The notes under the pieces: model-generated | Told to the model about the DNA's origin: nothing | The model's database searches: none | What the model saw: only the letters and a program-made list of their open reading frames with translations | Origin: Clostridia bacterium | GTDB taxonomy: Bacteria; Bacillota; Clostridia; Monoglobales; Firm-18 | Assembly: GCA_017397315.1 (NCBI GenBank) | Contig: JAFQJA010000020.1 | Coordinates: 1-61,002, forward strand | Direction: 5' to 3' | Length of the DNA: 61,002 bases | Shown here: positions 29,601 to 37,946 of the stretch, one piece after another | Position numbering within the stretch: the first letter of the stretch is position 1 | Layout of the letters: each line of letters begins with the position of its first letter | Made by a program: the position numbers and the translations under genes

Positions 29601-30158
29601 GTCATTAGTGCGAAACAGTTTTCTTTCTGCTTCTTCCTTTCTGTAACGATATTTAGTAATGCCGGACGCTTCTTCGAACATCTGGCGTCTGTCCTCAGGT
29701 TTACTGCTTAATATTTCCGCAATTTTACCTTGGCTTATAATAGAGTAACCGTCTCTGCCTATCCCTGTATCCATAAATAGTTCATGAATATCTTTTAGTC
29801 TTACAGCCGTTTTGTTAATAAAATATTCACCCTCACCCGAGCGAAAAACGCGTCTTGTAACTGATACTTCATCATAATCTATTTTTAATGCTCTGTCGGA
29901 ATTATCAACAACTAATGTTACTTCAGCAAAACCAAGCGGTTTGCGTTTTTCTGTACCGGAAAATATAACATCCTGCATATTTCCTCCGCGAAGCGACTTA
30001 GCACTTTGTTCACCCATAACCCATTTTACGGCATCAGAAATATTGCTTTTTCCGCTTCCGTTAGGACCAACAATGGCGGTAATTCCATCACCGAATTCAA
30101 CAAAAGTTCTGTCTGCAAAAGACTTAAATCCGGTCATTTCGATGGATTTTAAACGCAT
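26601..30158 (-). CDS. smc: Chromosome partition protein SMC
   Basis: 1185 residues from the ATG at 30158, chosen because GGAGGTGAAC precedes it and MRLKSIEMTGFKSFAD is the conserved SMC N-terminus; the open frame runs 26 codons further upstream without family similarity. Walker A GPNGSGKS is at residues 31-38, then about 450 residues of coiled coil, a hinge near 500-650 (ALGGSAQNIV, GSMTGGSR), a second coiled coil, the ABC signature LSGGEQALVS and Walker B CILDEIEAALDD. It forms condensin with ScpA/ScpB and compacts the chromosome. It sits in the usual rnc-smc-ftsY order. Confidence 0.97.
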   Translation of the reverse strand: MRLKSIEMTGFKSFADRTFVEFGDGITAIVGPNGSGKSNISDAVKWVMGEQSAKSLRGGNMQDVIFSGTEKRKPLGFAEVTLVVDNSDRALKIDYDEVSVTRRVFRSGEGEYFINKTAVRLKDIHELFMDTGIGRDGYSIISQGKIAEILSSKPEDRRQMFEEASGITKYRYRKEEAERKLFRTNDNITRVNDIITELENQIGPLKSQSEKAKKYLLIRDQLRVLDVNVSLYNIEKHKSILKDITDNYDTIVNQASDLENKLKDIENKITLAFEGINTKDDELNIKRSDLETLNNVKAEYQSDIAILKNRIENNEDSIKRIETEIAELKINAKNIDNSDSDETEKYYNKYENLKEEIDKIQGELEQTEQRLDEENKNLENVNSLLIEKMNDISELRYKITGNNTLKTTLAERQILVDKDYGKANDEYRQLKENYDNAKENAVYLKLKSEKNQKELDLCKDKGSSLNAKKQQIYQSVNDMQNLLVQQKSRLKMLTDLEDSFDNYGFSVKKIMSAYKENSIKNTVIYGTVAQLIKVSKQFTIAIEVALGGSAQNIVTKTQNDAKNAIAYLKTNKFGRATFLPVDVCDGKTIDQKPIEKEKGFLGVAVDLVSYDKMYAGIMRQLLGRIVVVDNIDNAVELANKYKNTYRIVTLDGDLIAPGGSMTGGSRQSGQGIFSRATERTDLEKIIPQNEKQLQSLQDELQQLEKDFLEVANNNELILKQQKEFDEQLISAESDLKHLEEMLKKGENAKASIEVELKQLQMQLDDVKNIDETGADTIAKYNEEVEVLKVKSSVIKDNISRVSSSKELLSEKLIAVKLDYSEVKKDIERINEINRLSNERITENQLAIVRKQENISEIKDSIDGLYEDIEFKNNQIADVEAEITNMRKTISEKEADRKNQQETVLNLQEEQKRLHENQLAVQQEQVRLESRKEKSETELENIVNRLWDEYELSLITAEELKTDIGPVGEAQKQISSFKGQIKALGNINVDAIEEYKTVSERYEFLSAQRNDLEKAKSDLESVIAEMLFVMRQQFDVKFAEISGHFSNIFVELFGGGKGSIKLSDPNNVLESGIEINVNPPGKSIKSTMQLSGGEQALVSIALLFAILKVRPSPFCILDEIEAALDDANVYRFADFLNKNIGKTQYIVVTHRRGTMESANILYGVTMQEKGVTKLISINIDQVVNAQ

Positions 30159-30174
30159 ATTCTGTTCACCTCCG

Positions 30175-30972
30175 CTACAATAAATTTCTAAAACTCTGAT
30201 GATAAGGACCGCCCAGCAGGTTGTCTCTCGCTTCATTTTCCGTAACCAGCAGTCCTATTCTAATAATTTTAATTTCATTTTTATCAAAAACCGCCTTAAC
30301 ATCTCTGCATATATCAACAGCCTGCTCAACTGTTAAGGGGATATATTTTCCAATTTTATATAACTCTGCCAAGGGTGTATTGTCAAAAACCAAAGTAGGA
30401 TAAATCCTTACAAAATCCGGCTTTAACTTTGCAATTTCATTAGCAGTATAAATTGATTTTTCCTTGCTGTCTCCAATCAGACCAACCATCATTTGTAACC
30501 CTAATTTAAAAGGGTACTTTCTAATTAACGAAACAGCATCTTTAACCTGTTTTGAATTGTGCCCCCTGTGATTTTGTTCTAAAACTTCTTCGCACATTGA
30601 CTGAACACCCAGTTCAATGTCTGTAATACCAAAATCCAAAAGATTATCAAGAATTTCCTTTGAAATTGCATCGGGTCTTGTAGAAAGTCTTATACCGTGA
30701 ACAAGTCCACTGTCTTTGTATTTTTTTGCAACAGACAAAAGACTGCACTGAAGTTTTAAATCAATAGCAGTGAAACTGCCACCGTAAAATGCAATTTCTA
30801 CAAAGTTCCTGGCACTGTCAATAGTAGTCAAGTATTTTAATATTGTTTCCTCAGCCATTTTTGGGGTTACATCTTCAATTTGTCCCGTAATATGCTTCTG
30901 ATTACAAAAAGAACATTGGTGGGGGCACCCTTTATGAGGAACAAAAATAGGAATAATTTTATAATTTCCCAT
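30175..30972 (-). CDS. Radical SAM protein (Elp3-like), possibly shortened at the C-terminus
   Basis: 265 residues from the ATG at 30972, which overlaps the rnc stop by 14 bases; a longer frame exists but GNYKIIPIFVPHKGCPHQC is the natural family start. The iron-sulfur motif is CPHQCSFC (C-x3-C-x2-C), followed by FYGGSFTAID and RLSTRPDAI, which define the Elp3/YhcC-like radical SAM group often found between rnc and smc in Clostridia. The protein stops at LLGGPYHQSFRNLL; many relatives, as I recall, continue for several dozen residues. Substrate unknown, possibly tRNA. The ribosome site is weak, consistent with coupling to rnc. Confidence 0.85.
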   Translation of the reverse strand: MGNYKIIPIFVPHKGCPHQCSFCNQKHITGQIEDVTPKMAEETILKYLTTIDSARNFVEIAFYGGSFTAIDLKLQCSLLSVAKKYKDSGLVHGIRLSTRPDAISKEILDNLLDFGITDIELGVQSMCEEVLEQNHRGHNSKQVKDAVSLIRKYPFKLGLQMMVGLIGDSKEKSIYTANEIAKLKPDFVRIYPTLVFDNTPLAELYKIGKYIPLTVEQAVDICRDVKAVFDKNEIKIIRIGLLVTENEARDNLLGGPYHQSFRNLL

Positions 30973-31645
30973 TGTTTCTGTCAAGCAACAAAAGAGCATT
31001 TTTTGCCGCATTTTGTTCGGCTTCTTTTTTGCTTCTTCCTTTGCCGTCAGCTAAGAATTTTCCGTCAATATGAACAGCAACAACAAAAACCTTGTTGTGT
31101 TCAGGGCCCTTCTCACTTACCCCCATGTAAGTTGCGTGTTTGTCCTTTTGCTGAACCAATTCCTGAAGTTTTGTTTTGTAGTCTTCAAATATCGTTTTAC
31201 CTTTTCTTGCATTATCAATATTCTCACCAAGGAAATCAAAAACAAACTTTTTCGCCGGGTCCATTCCTCCGTCAAGATATATAGCAGCAAGAACAGATTC
31301 AAATACATCAGCCAAAATAGACGGGCGTGTTCTTCCGCCCGTCATATCTTCTCCCTTACTTAACCTTAAATACTTGCCAAATTCAAGTTTGTTGGCTACT
31401 TGCTCTAAAGACTTTTCACAAACAATAGCAGAACGAAGTTTAGAAAGACCTCCCTCTGGAAGTTCAGTAAAATTCTTATATATGTAATCACTTACAACAT
31501 AAGATAATATGCTGTCTCCTAAAAACTCAAGCCTCTCATAACTTTGTGTTTTATTCTCGTTTGCATAAGAACTGTGAGTAAGTGCAGTTAGCAGTAAGTC
31601 TTCATTATTAAATTGGTAATTAATATTTAAAGCCAATCCAATCAT
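30959..31645 (-). CDS. rnc: Ribonuclease III
   Basis: 228 residues: an N-terminal catalytic domain with the signature YERLEFLGDS (Glu40 and Asp44), ADVFESVLAAIYLDGG (Asp113 and Glu116), and a C-terminal double-stranded RNA-binding domain from about residue 157 ending KKEAEQNAAKNALLLL. It cuts double-stranded RNA, including rRNA precursors. It follows acpP by 6 bases; the acpP-rnc-smc order is conserved in Firmicutes. Confidence 0.97.
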   Translation of the reverse strand: MIGLALNINYQFNNEDLLLTALTHSSYANENKTQSYERLEFLGDSILSYVVSDYIYKNFTELPEGGLSKLRSAIVCEKSLEQVANKLEFGKYLRLSKGEDMTGGRTRPSILADVFESVLAAIYLDGGMDPAKKFVFDFLGENIDNARKGKTIFEDYKTKLQELVQQKDKHATYMGVSEKGPEHNKVFVVAVHIDGKFLADGKGRSKKEAEQNAAKNALLLLDRNNGKL

Positions 31646-31651
31646 ACTATA

Positions 31652-31882
31652 TTATTGCATTTTCTCCTTGACATAATTTACAGCATCGCCGACTGTCGAA
31701 ATACCTTCAACATCTTCATCAGGAATTTCAATATCAAATTCCTGTTCTATTGCCATAATTAATTCAACTAAATCAAGAGAATCAGCACCCAAATCCTCAA
31801 TTATTGATGTGTCTAATGTAATATCAGATTCTTTTACTCCAAACTGCTCAACAAGAGCATTTTTAATTGTTTCGAACTCCAT
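31652..31882 (-). CDS. acpP: Acyl carrier protein
   Basis: 76 residues from the ATG at 31882, preceded by GGAGGTAAATTT; an earlier in-frame codon adds 7 residues unlike ACP. The phosphopantetheine attachment serine is Ser35 in [11 protein letters not shown]. The protein is very acidic, as expected. It carries growing fatty acyl chains on its prosthetic group and supplies them to PlsX, whose gene lies just upstream. A promoter is visible in the plsX-acpP gap, giving ACP its own transcription start. Confidence 0.97.
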   Translation of the reverse strand: MEFETIKNALVEQFGVKESDITLDTSIIEDLGADSLDLVELIMAIEQEFDIEIPDEDVEGISTVGDAVNYVKEKMQ

Positions 31883-31915
31883 AAATTTACCTCCATTAAT
31901 CAATTTACTAATTTT

Positions 31916-31944
31916 ATATTATAACTACCAAGGCAATTAGTCAA
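31916..31944 (-). promoter_or_regulatory. Probable promoter of acpP
   Basis: Minus strand: TTGACT, 17 bases, TAATAT; an overlapping TATAAT with a shorter spacer of 15 is also present, so the exact -10 is uncertain. It starts 7 bases after the plsX stop codon and would allow extra expression of acpP, rnc and smc. Confidence 0.55.
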
Positions 31945-31951
31945 GACTTTT

Positions 31952-32914
31952 TTATATATTGCTCTCTATTGCACCAACAACATCTTTTTTTGCAAATTCA
32001 GATGCCTGCCTTATTGCATTGTAAAACGCTTCGTCTTTAGAACTGCCGTGAGCCTTTATTACTACGCCGTTTACTCCAAGAACAGGAACACCTCCGAACT
32101 TGTCAGAATTAAGTATGTCCTTCATATTCTTAATACCTTTAGACAATATAAGAGCACAAATTTTCGTAAAAATATTTTTTGTAAGCATTTCTTTTATAAG
32201 TCCTGCAAAGAATTTTGCAGTACCTTCTGTAGTTTTAATAAACACATTTCCTGAAAATCCATCAGTTACCAACACATCAGTAACGCCGTTTAAAACTTCT
32301 CGTGCTTCAATGTTTCCTATAAAATTAATAGGCATTTCTTTTAATAAGGCATGTGCTTTTTTAGACACTTCGTTGCCTTTGGTTTCTTCAACACCGTTAT
32401 TTAATAAACCTATTTTAGGATTATCGATACCCATTAATGCTTTAGCATAAGCATTACCCATTATCGCAAACTGTTGTAAAAATTCTTCTGTGCAGTCAGC
32501 GTTTGCACCGCCGTCAATTAATAATGTATAACCTTTTTTGGTGGGAATAATAGCACCTAATGCCGCACGCCTGATGCCTTTAATCCTTTTAACTATAAGT
32601 GTTGCACCGCTTATAACAGCACCTGTGCTTCCTGCAGAAACGAAAGCGTCGCCCTTTTTATCGGCAAGCAATTTAAGTCCTACAACTATTGAAGAGTCTT
32701 TTTTTGTTCTAATTGAATTAACAGGGTCGTCATCGCAATCAATTATTTCTTCGGTATGTACTAAACTAATCTTGTCATTCTGAGGTAAATCAATTTTGTT
32801 TTTGTCGCCGACAAGAATTATTTGAACGCCCAGTTTCTCAACAGCCATAAGGGCACCTTTAACCACTTCACTCGGAGAGTTGTCTCCTCCCATTGCATCA
32901 ACAATTATCTTCAT
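31952..32914 (-). CDS. plsX: Phosphate acyltransferase PlsX
   Basis: 320 residues with the PlsX N-terminus IIVDAMGGDNSPSEVVKGA, the central FVSAGSTGAVISGAT and VTDGFSGNVFIKTTEG, and C-terminal GGVPVLGVNGVVIKAHGSS. It makes acyl-phosphate from acyl-ACP and phosphate, the first step of the PlsX/PlsY route to phosphatidic acid. PlsY and GpsA are encoded at 43.6-45.3 kb. The gene lies between pgsA and acpP; fapR and the fab genes that often accompany it are not seen in the window. Confidence 0.97.
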   Translation of the reverse strand: MKIIVDAMGGDNSPSEVVKGALMAVEKLGVQIILVGDKNKIDLPQNDKISLVHTEEIIDCDDDPVNSIRTKKDSSIVVGLKLLADKKGDAFVSAGSTGAVISGATLIVKRIKGIRRAALGAIIPTKKGYTLLIDGGANADCTEEFLQQFAIMGNAYAKALMGIDNPKIGLLNNGVEETKGNEVSKKAHALLKEMPINFIGNIEAREVLNGVTDVLVTDGFSGNVFIKTTEGTAKFFAGLIKEMLTKNIFTKICALILSKGIKNMKDILNSDKFGGVPVLGVNGVVIKAHGSSKDEAFYNAIRQASEFAKKDVVGAIESNI

Positions 32915-32925
32915 ATAGTTATCTC

Positions 32926-33465
32926 CTAATCAACATTTTTAAATAAACCAATATTACTAATTAAATATTCTGCACCTGAATAAACAGTTAAAATTACCGC
33001 TAATGTCATAAGAATAAATGAAATTCCAAAAGGCAAAACATAAATTCTGTCAAAAAGCATCGCAATAATCGCAAATAACTGAATAACAGTTTTTATTTTT
33101 CCGGTTGTTCCTGCAGCAATCACTTTACCGGCAGAAATTGCAAGGATTCGTATCCCTGTAACCATAAATTCTCTGAAAGTAATTATTATTACATACCATG
33201 GATTTAAATCACCTGTAAAGCACAAGCATATTAATGCTGCAGTAACTAACATTTTGTCTGCAAGCGGGTCTGCAAATTTACCAAAATTGGATACCAAATT
33301 GTATTTTCTTGCAATGTGTCCATCAACAAAATCGGTAATTGAAGCAATGGTGAATACAACTGTGCAAAGTAATTTTCCCAATGTTTTGTCGCAATACAAA
33401 AACAATGCAATGAAAACCGGTATCAAAATTATTCTAAAAATCGTTAATTTGTTTGGTAAATTCAT
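32926..33465 (-). CDS. pgsA: CDP-diacylglycerol-glycerol-3-phosphate phosphatidyltransferase
   Basis: 179 residues with about five membrane helices and the CDP-alcohol phosphatidyltransferase motif D-x2-DG-x2-AR-x8-G-x3-D-x3-D, read as DFVDGHIARKYNLVSNFG then KFADPLAD (Asp45, Asp48, Asp66, Asp70). It makes phosphatidylglycerophosphate, precursor of phosphatidylglycerol and cardiolipin. The ATG at 33465 has AAAGG 10 bases upstream; a TTG two codons earlier overlaps the rimO stop and is less likely. The rimO-pgsA order is common in Clostridia. Confidence 0.95.
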   Translation of the reverse strand: MNLPNKLTIFRIILIPVFIALFLYCDKTLGKLLCTVVFTIASITDFVDGHIARKYNLVSNFGKFADPLADKMLVTAALICLCFTGDLNPWYVIIITFREFMVTGIRILAISAGKVIAAGTTGKIKTVIQLFAIIAMLFDRIYVLPFGISFILMTLAVILTVYSGAEYLISNIGLFKNVD

Positions 33466-33467
33466 AA

Positions 33468-34781
33468 TCAATCAACCTTTCTGTTGCCAAATAAATCGTA
33501 ATCAATATAGTTATCTATTACTACATCAACAAATACGCCTTCGGGAATTCTTTCTTTAGAAGTGAAGAATACTTTTCCGTCAATATCAGTTGAATCCGCT
33601 TCAGTTCGCCCGTAGTGTTGCTTAATAATAGTGTCGTATCCTTCAACCAAAACCTTAACGGTTGTGCCTATTTTTGAAGAAGATATCTCGTTAATCACAT
33701 CATCTTGTGCAAACATAAGCATTTCCTGCCGTTTTAGTTTCACTTCCTCGTCTATCTGTCCGTCCATGTTCGAAGCAGGAGTGCCCTCTTCGCAGGAATA
33801 GGCAAACACGCCAAGACGCTCAAATTTGCACTGCTTAATAAAATCAAGCATTTCGCCGTACTGCTCGTCTGTCTCGCCGGGGAAACCGGTAATCAATGTT
33901 GTTCTTATTGTAATTCCCGGAATTTTTAGTCTTAACTTTTCAATAACATTAATAATTCCTTCTTTAGTACTTTTTCTCCCCATTTTTTTTAGTATTTGGT
34001 TATTGCAATGCTGAATAGGTATATCAATATACTTGCAGATTTTATCATTGTTCGCCATCATATCTATTAATTCATCAGTAATCCTTTCAGGATAACAATA
34101 ATGAAGTCTTATCCAAATAAAACCATCTATTTTACAAAGTTCCTCTAAAAGTTCCGCAAGTTTACACTCACCGTATAAATCAATACCATAACAAGTTGTA
34201 TCCTGCGCTATAACAATTAATTCTTTTACACCTTCTTTTGCAAGGTCTTTAGCTTCATTTACCAGTTCATCAATAGGTCTGCTTTTAAACCTACCTCTTA
34301 TTGACGGAATAACACAGTAAGTACAATGGTTATCACAACCGTCCGCAATTTTTAAATAAGCAGTATATGGCGGTGTCTGCAACATTCTGTTTGTGTTCAA
34401 ATGACTGTAACTCCTGTCGCACAATACAACAGAGTCAGTTGAGTTGATTACATCTTTTAATTTATCATATTCACCTACGCCTACTACGGCATCAACTTCA
34501 GGCATTTCAATTAAAATCTGTTCTTTATAACGCTGTGCCATACAGCCTATAACAATAAGTTTTTTTAAATTACCATCCTGTTTCCACTGTGCAACATCTA
34601 ATATCGTTTCAATAGACTCTGTTTTAGCGTCGTTAATAAAGCAACAGGTATTAACAATAACAACATCCGCTTCTGACTCGTCTGCAATAATATCAAATCC
34701 GTCTTCTTTTAACATTCCGAGTATATTCTCGGTATCAACTAAATTTTTTGCACAACCTAATGACGCAATCGCAATTTTCAT
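33468..34781 (-). CDS. rimO: Ribosomal protein uS12 methylthiotransferase RimO
   Basis: 437 residues in three domains: an N-terminal UPF0004 domain whose cluster cysteines are Cys10, Cys46 and Cys80; the radical SAM core with C149-x3-C153-x2-C156 (GCDNHCTYCVIPSIRG); and a C-terminal TRAM domain (about 370-437). SLGCAKNLVDTE and GRFKSRP favour RimO over MiaB. It adds a methylthio group to an aspartate of ribosomal protein S12. It overlaps recX by 4 bases and precedes pgsA. Confidence 0.95.
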   Translation of the reverse strand: MKIAIASLGCAKNLVDTENILGMLKEDGFDIIADESEADVVIVNTCCFINDAKTESIETILDVAQWKQDGNLKKLIVIGCMAQRYKEQILIEMPEVDAVVGVGEYDKLKDVINSTDSVVLCDRSYSHLNTNRMLQTPPYTAYLKIADGCDNHCTYCVIPSIRGRFKSRPIDELVNEAKDLAKEGVKELIVIAQDTTCYGIDLYGECKLAELLEELCKIDGFIWIRLHYCYPERITDELIDMMANNDKICKYIDIPIQHCNNQILKKMGRKSTKEGIINVIEKLRLKIPGITIRTTLITGFPGETDEQYGEMLDFIKQCKFERLGVFAYSCEEGTPASNMDGQIDEEVKLKRQEMLMFAQDDVINEISSSKIGTTVKVLVEGYDTIIKQHYGRTEADSTDIDGKVFFTSKERIPEGVFVDVVIDNYIDYDLFGNRKVD

Positions 34782-35242
34782 AATTCGTCCTCATATTCAA
34801 ATACATTATTTATATACTCAAAATCAAAGCCTTTGCGAATAAAAAATCCAATGGCTTTTTGTCTGTATTTATAATCGTTTAATTTTGAAAAATCAATGCG
34901 GTTGAGTGCAAGTTCCTTTATAACCTTATCAAAATCAATGTCAAGTTTTGATAAAACATCTTCAATTACAAATTCGTCAACGCCTTTTAAAATCAGTTCG
35001 TTACGAATTCTTTTAGGTCCGTGAAACTTAAATGCAACCGCATCTTTAATAAATTTTTCTGCATAATCGGCATCATCTAAATATCCAAGCATTTTGTAAT
35101 GTTGCGCAACTTCTTCGGAAATTTCTTCGCTGTATCCTTTTTGTATAAGTTTATTTATAAGTCCGCGATAAGTATATGACACCTTTCCCATAAGTTTAAC
35201 CGCTGTAACTTTTGCCTCGTATAACAAATCATTACTCGGCAT
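34778..35242 (-). CDS. recX: Regulatory protein RecX
   Basis: 154 residues, all helical, made of three RecX-type three-helix repeats; recognisable parts are [25 protein letters not shown] and [14 protein letters not shown]. RecX binds RecA filaments and limits their growth. The ATG lies inside the last codons of recA (11-base overlap), so its synthesis is probably coupled to recA. It is followed by rimO with an ATGA overlap. Confidence 0.92.
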   Translation of the reverse strand: MPSNDLLYEAKVTAVKLMGKVSYTYRGLINKLIQKGYSEEISEEVAQHYKMLGYLDDADYAEKFIKDAVAFKFHGPKRIRNELILKGVDEFVIEDVLSKLDIDFDKVIKELALNRIDFSKLNDYKYRQKAIGFFIRKGFDFEYINNVFEYEDEL

Positions 35243-36281
35243 CTAATTCACCGTCATCAAAAGAGCCTTCAACTGCATCGGGTGTTCCTTCTGCAGCAAT
35301 TTTAGCCAGAATTTCATTTTTAAGTCTTTCTGCATCTTGCGGGTTGTCTTTAAAGTATTGTCTTGCACTTTCTCTGCCCTGACCAAGTTTTATATCTCCG
35401 TAATTAAACCAAGAACCACTTTTTTTACACAATTTGAACATAATACCAAGGTCGATCAAATCTCCCTCTTTAGAGATACCCTGACCGTACATAATGTCAA
35501 ACTCTGCAATTTTAAATGGCGGAGCAACTTTATTTTTAACAATTTTCGCTCTTGTTCTGTTTCCGATAGGACCGGAAGTATCCTTAAGAGTAGCAATTCT
35601 TCTTACATCAATTCTGACAGAAGCATAGAACTTCAGAGCACGACCGCCTGTTGTAGTTTCTGTTGGACCGCCGTAGCCACCTGTAGCAATTGTTGCTCTT
35701 AACTGGTTAATAAACACAACTATTGTATTTGATTTATTAATAAGTCCGCTTAATTTTCTTAAAGCCTGAGACATAAGCCTTGCCTGCAAACCAACATGAG
35801 CGTCGCCCATATTGTCTTCTATTTCCTGTTTGGGAACTAAAGCAGCAACGGAGTCAACAACTACCAACTCAACCGCACCGCTTCTCACAAGGCATTCAGC
35901 AATTTCCAATGCCTGTTCACCATTGTCAGGCTGTGAAACGATTAATTCGTCAGTATTTACACCTAAAGCACGGGCGTATTTGGGGTCTAAAGCGTGTTCT
36001 GCGTCAATAAATGCTACAGTACCGCCGTTTTTTTGAATTTCAGAAGTAATGTGAAGTGCCACGGTAGTTTTACCTGAAGATTCAGGTCCAAAGATTTCGA
36101 CAATTCTTCCTTTTGGAATACCGCCTATACCTAATGCAATATCTAATGAAATAGAACCTGTCGAAACTGCTTCAACATTCATTGCAGAATGTTCGCCAAG
36201 ACGCATAACTGCACCTTTGCCGTATTTCTTTTCTATTTGACCCATAGCAAGTTCCAGCGCTTTTTTTCTCTCTTCATTCAT
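35232..36281 (-). CDS. recA: Recombinase RecA
   Basis: 349 residues. Walker A GPESSGKT is at 65-72, followed by ATP-capping EHALDP, the Walker [10 protein letters not shown], the L1/L2 DNA loops ([19 protein letters not shown] and [13 protein letters not shown]), and an acidic C-terminus ending DDGELDAE. It catalyses strand exchange and stimulates LexA cleavage. The ATG follows AGGGATATAAATT. A promoter is present in the gap after the CinA-type gene, but I see no LexA-type operator there. Confidence 0.98.
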   Translation of the reverse strand: MNEERKKALELAMGQIEKKYGKGAVMRLGEHSAMNVEAVSTGSISLDIALGIGGIPKGRIVEIFGPESSGKTTVALHITSEIQKNGGTVAFIDAEHALDPKYARALGVNTDELIVSQPDNGEQALEIAECLVRSGAVELVVVDSVAALVPKQEIEDNMGDAHVGLQARLMSQALRKLSGLINKSNTIVVFINQLRATIATGGYGGPTETTTGGRALKFYASVRIDVRRIATLKDTSGPIGNRTRAKIVKNKVAPPFKIAEFDIMYGQGISKEGDLIDLGIMFKLCKKSGSWFNYGDIKLGQGRESARQYFKDNPQDAERLKNEILAKIAAEGTPDAVEGSFDDGELDAE

Positions 36282-36303
36282 AATTTATATCCCTCCAAAT
36301 ACT

Positions 36304-36332
36304 ATAATATTATAAAATGCAATTACCGTCAA
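36304..36332 (-). promoter_or_regulatory. Promoter of the recA operon
   Basis: Minus strand: TTGACG (36332-36327), 17 bases, TATTAT (36309-36304), giving a leader of about 20 bases. The -35 element contains the TGA stop codon of the upstream CinA-type gene. No GAAC-N4-GTTC type SOS box was found around it. Confidence 0.65.
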
Positions 36333-36799
36333 TGATTATTTTCAACAAAATCATACAGCATATTTAGTGCTTTTACAACTGCACTTTTTCTTACATTGTC
36401 CCTGTCGCCATCAAAGTGATTTTCTGTAACAACATCATTAACGCTGATAAATACCAGTCCAACAGGCTTTTCGGCAGTTCCTCCGGTAGGTCCGGCAATT
36501 CCGGTTATACCAACTCCAATATCAGAACAGTTCGCCTTTTTTACGCCCATCGACATTTCCAATGCTGTCTGTCTGCTTACTGCCCCATAGTTGGACAAAG
36601 TTTCTTCCTTTACTCCAAGATACTTCATTTTTGCTTCATTGGAATAAGTAACAATACCCGCATTAAAAACTTCAGAACTTCCGCTTACTGCAGTAATCGC
36701 ACCTGACAAAAGACCGCCTGTGCAACTTTCGGCAGTCGAAACAGTAAGGTTGTATTTTTTTAGTAACTCAACAATTTTGTTAGCGTCTTTTAACAACAA
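36329..36799 (-). CDS. CinA C-terminal domain protein (nicotinamide-nucleotide amidohydrolase, PncC type)
   Basis: About 156 residues covering only the amidase domain of CinA: TVSTAESCTGGLLSGAIT near the N-terminus, GIVTYSNEAK, and ITGIAGPTGGT. Such enzymes deamidate nicotinamide mononucleotide to nicotinic acid mononucleotide for NAD salvage. The N-terminal MoCF-like domain of full CinA is absent. The gene begins inside the end of thiI. No ATG is available; TTG at 36799 has AGGGAG at a suitable distance, while TTG at 36817 would give 6 more residues. It precedes recA, a common order. Confidence 0.85.
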   Translation of the reverse strand: MLLKDANKIVELLKKYNLTVSTAESCTGGLLSGAITAVSGSSEVFNAGIVTYSNEAKMKYLGVKEETLSNYGAVSRQTALEMSMGVKKANCSDIGVGITGIAGPTGGTAEKPVGLVFISVNDVVTENHFDGDRDNVRKSAVVKALNMLYDFVENNH

Positions 36800-37946
36800 C
36801 GGTTTCAACTCCCTCAAGCGACCTTTCCATCATTGGCTGTAAATCCAGCAATGCCTCACTTTTTTTAATTTTTTCAAGGACCGGTTTTGTATTGGGATGT
36901 TTCGGTGTAAATACAGTGCAACAATCCTCGTAAGGCAAAATAGAGGTTTCAAATGTACCTATTTTTCGGGCAATAGTAATAATCTCATCTTTATCCATGC
37001 CAATTACAGGGCGGAATACAGGCAAATCAGAAGCATCATCTGTTACTCCTAAAGCCTGAATTGTCTGAGATGCCACCTGACCGATGCTTTCACCTGTAAT
37101 CAGTCCCAATGAACCGTTTTTCTTTGCAACCGCATTTGCTATATACATCATAATTCTTCTCATTATAACAGTCATTTGCTCTTGCGGGCATTTTTCATTT
37201 ATTGCAAGTTGAATTTCAGTAAAAGGAACTATATAAACATTAATCCTACCGCAATAGTCAGCAAGAATTTGTGCTAATTCCAAGACTTTTTCTTTTGCTC
37301 GTTCGCTTGTGTAGGGATAACTGTAAAAATGAACAGCATCTATTGTTACCCCTCTTTTTGCAACCATATATCCTGCAACAGGACTGTCAATTCCGCCCGA
37401 CAACAACAAAGTCGCTTTGCCGTTTGTACCAACAGGCATTCCGCCCACACCCTGAATTTTTGACATATAAATATACGCAGCAAAATCTCTTATTTCTACC
37501 ATAACAAGTATGTCGGGATTGTGAACATCAACTGTTAAGTTTGGATTATTATCTAAAATCGCTCCTCCAACCTCCATAGACACAACAGGAGATTTTATAG
37601 GAAAGTTTTTGTCTGCTCTTTTTGTTTCTACTTTAAATGTATTTCCTTTTTCATTTTTTATAAGATTTGCCGCAAGTTCACAAATTTTGTCTAATTCCTT
37701 TGGAACGGTGTATGCAACAGTAGCTGAAACTATTCCAAAAACTTTAGACAATCTTACTGCAAGGCTGTCCATATCAACAGTGTCGTCTAACGCCTCTACA
37801 TAAATAGTTGCCTGAGCCTTCCATATTTTGACTTTTTCGCCAAATGCACTTTGCTTCAAATTTTTTATAAGAGCATCTTCAAATATAGGTCTGTTAAGGC
37901 CTTTTAAAATAATTTCACCGTATTTTAAAAGAATTACCTTATTCAT
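36780..37946 (-). CDS. thiI: tRNA 4-thiouridine synthase / thiamine sulfur carrier enzyme ThiI
   Basis: 388 residues: N-terminal ferredoxin-like and THUMP RNA-binding domains (about 1-165), then the PP-loop ATP pyrophosphatase domain with LLSGGIDSPVAGYM (SGGIDS at 183-188). There is no C-terminal rhodanese domain, as in Bacillus-type ThiI, which takes sulfur directly from a dedicated cysteine desulfurase. Exactly such an enzyme is encoded just upstream with a 4-base overlap. It makes s4U8 in tRNA and may feed thiazole synthesis. Confidence 0.95.
   Translation of the reverse strand: MNKVILLKYGEIILKGLNRPIFEDALIKNLKQSAFGEKVKIWKAQATIYVEALDDTVDMDSLAVRLSKVFGIVSATVAYTVPKELDKICELAANLIKNEKGNTFKVETKRADKNFPIKSPVVSMEVGGAILDNNPNLTVDVHNPDILVMVEIRDFAAYIYMSKIQGVGGMPVGTNGKATLLLSGGIDSPVAGYMVAKRGVTIDAVHFYSYPYTSERAKEKVLELAQILADYCGRINVYIVPFTEIQLAINEKCPQEQMTVIMRRIMMYIANAVAKKNGSLGLITGESIGQVASQTIQALGVTDDASDLPVFRPVIGMDKDEIITIARKIGTFETSILPYEDCCTVFTPKHPNTKPVLEKIKKSEALLDLQPMMERSLEGVETVVVKRR

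Noticed and set aside
30159-30236. Longer SMC N-terminus
   Set aside because: The 26 extra codons overlap the radical SAM gene and do not match SMC; GGAGGTG directly precedes the conserved start.
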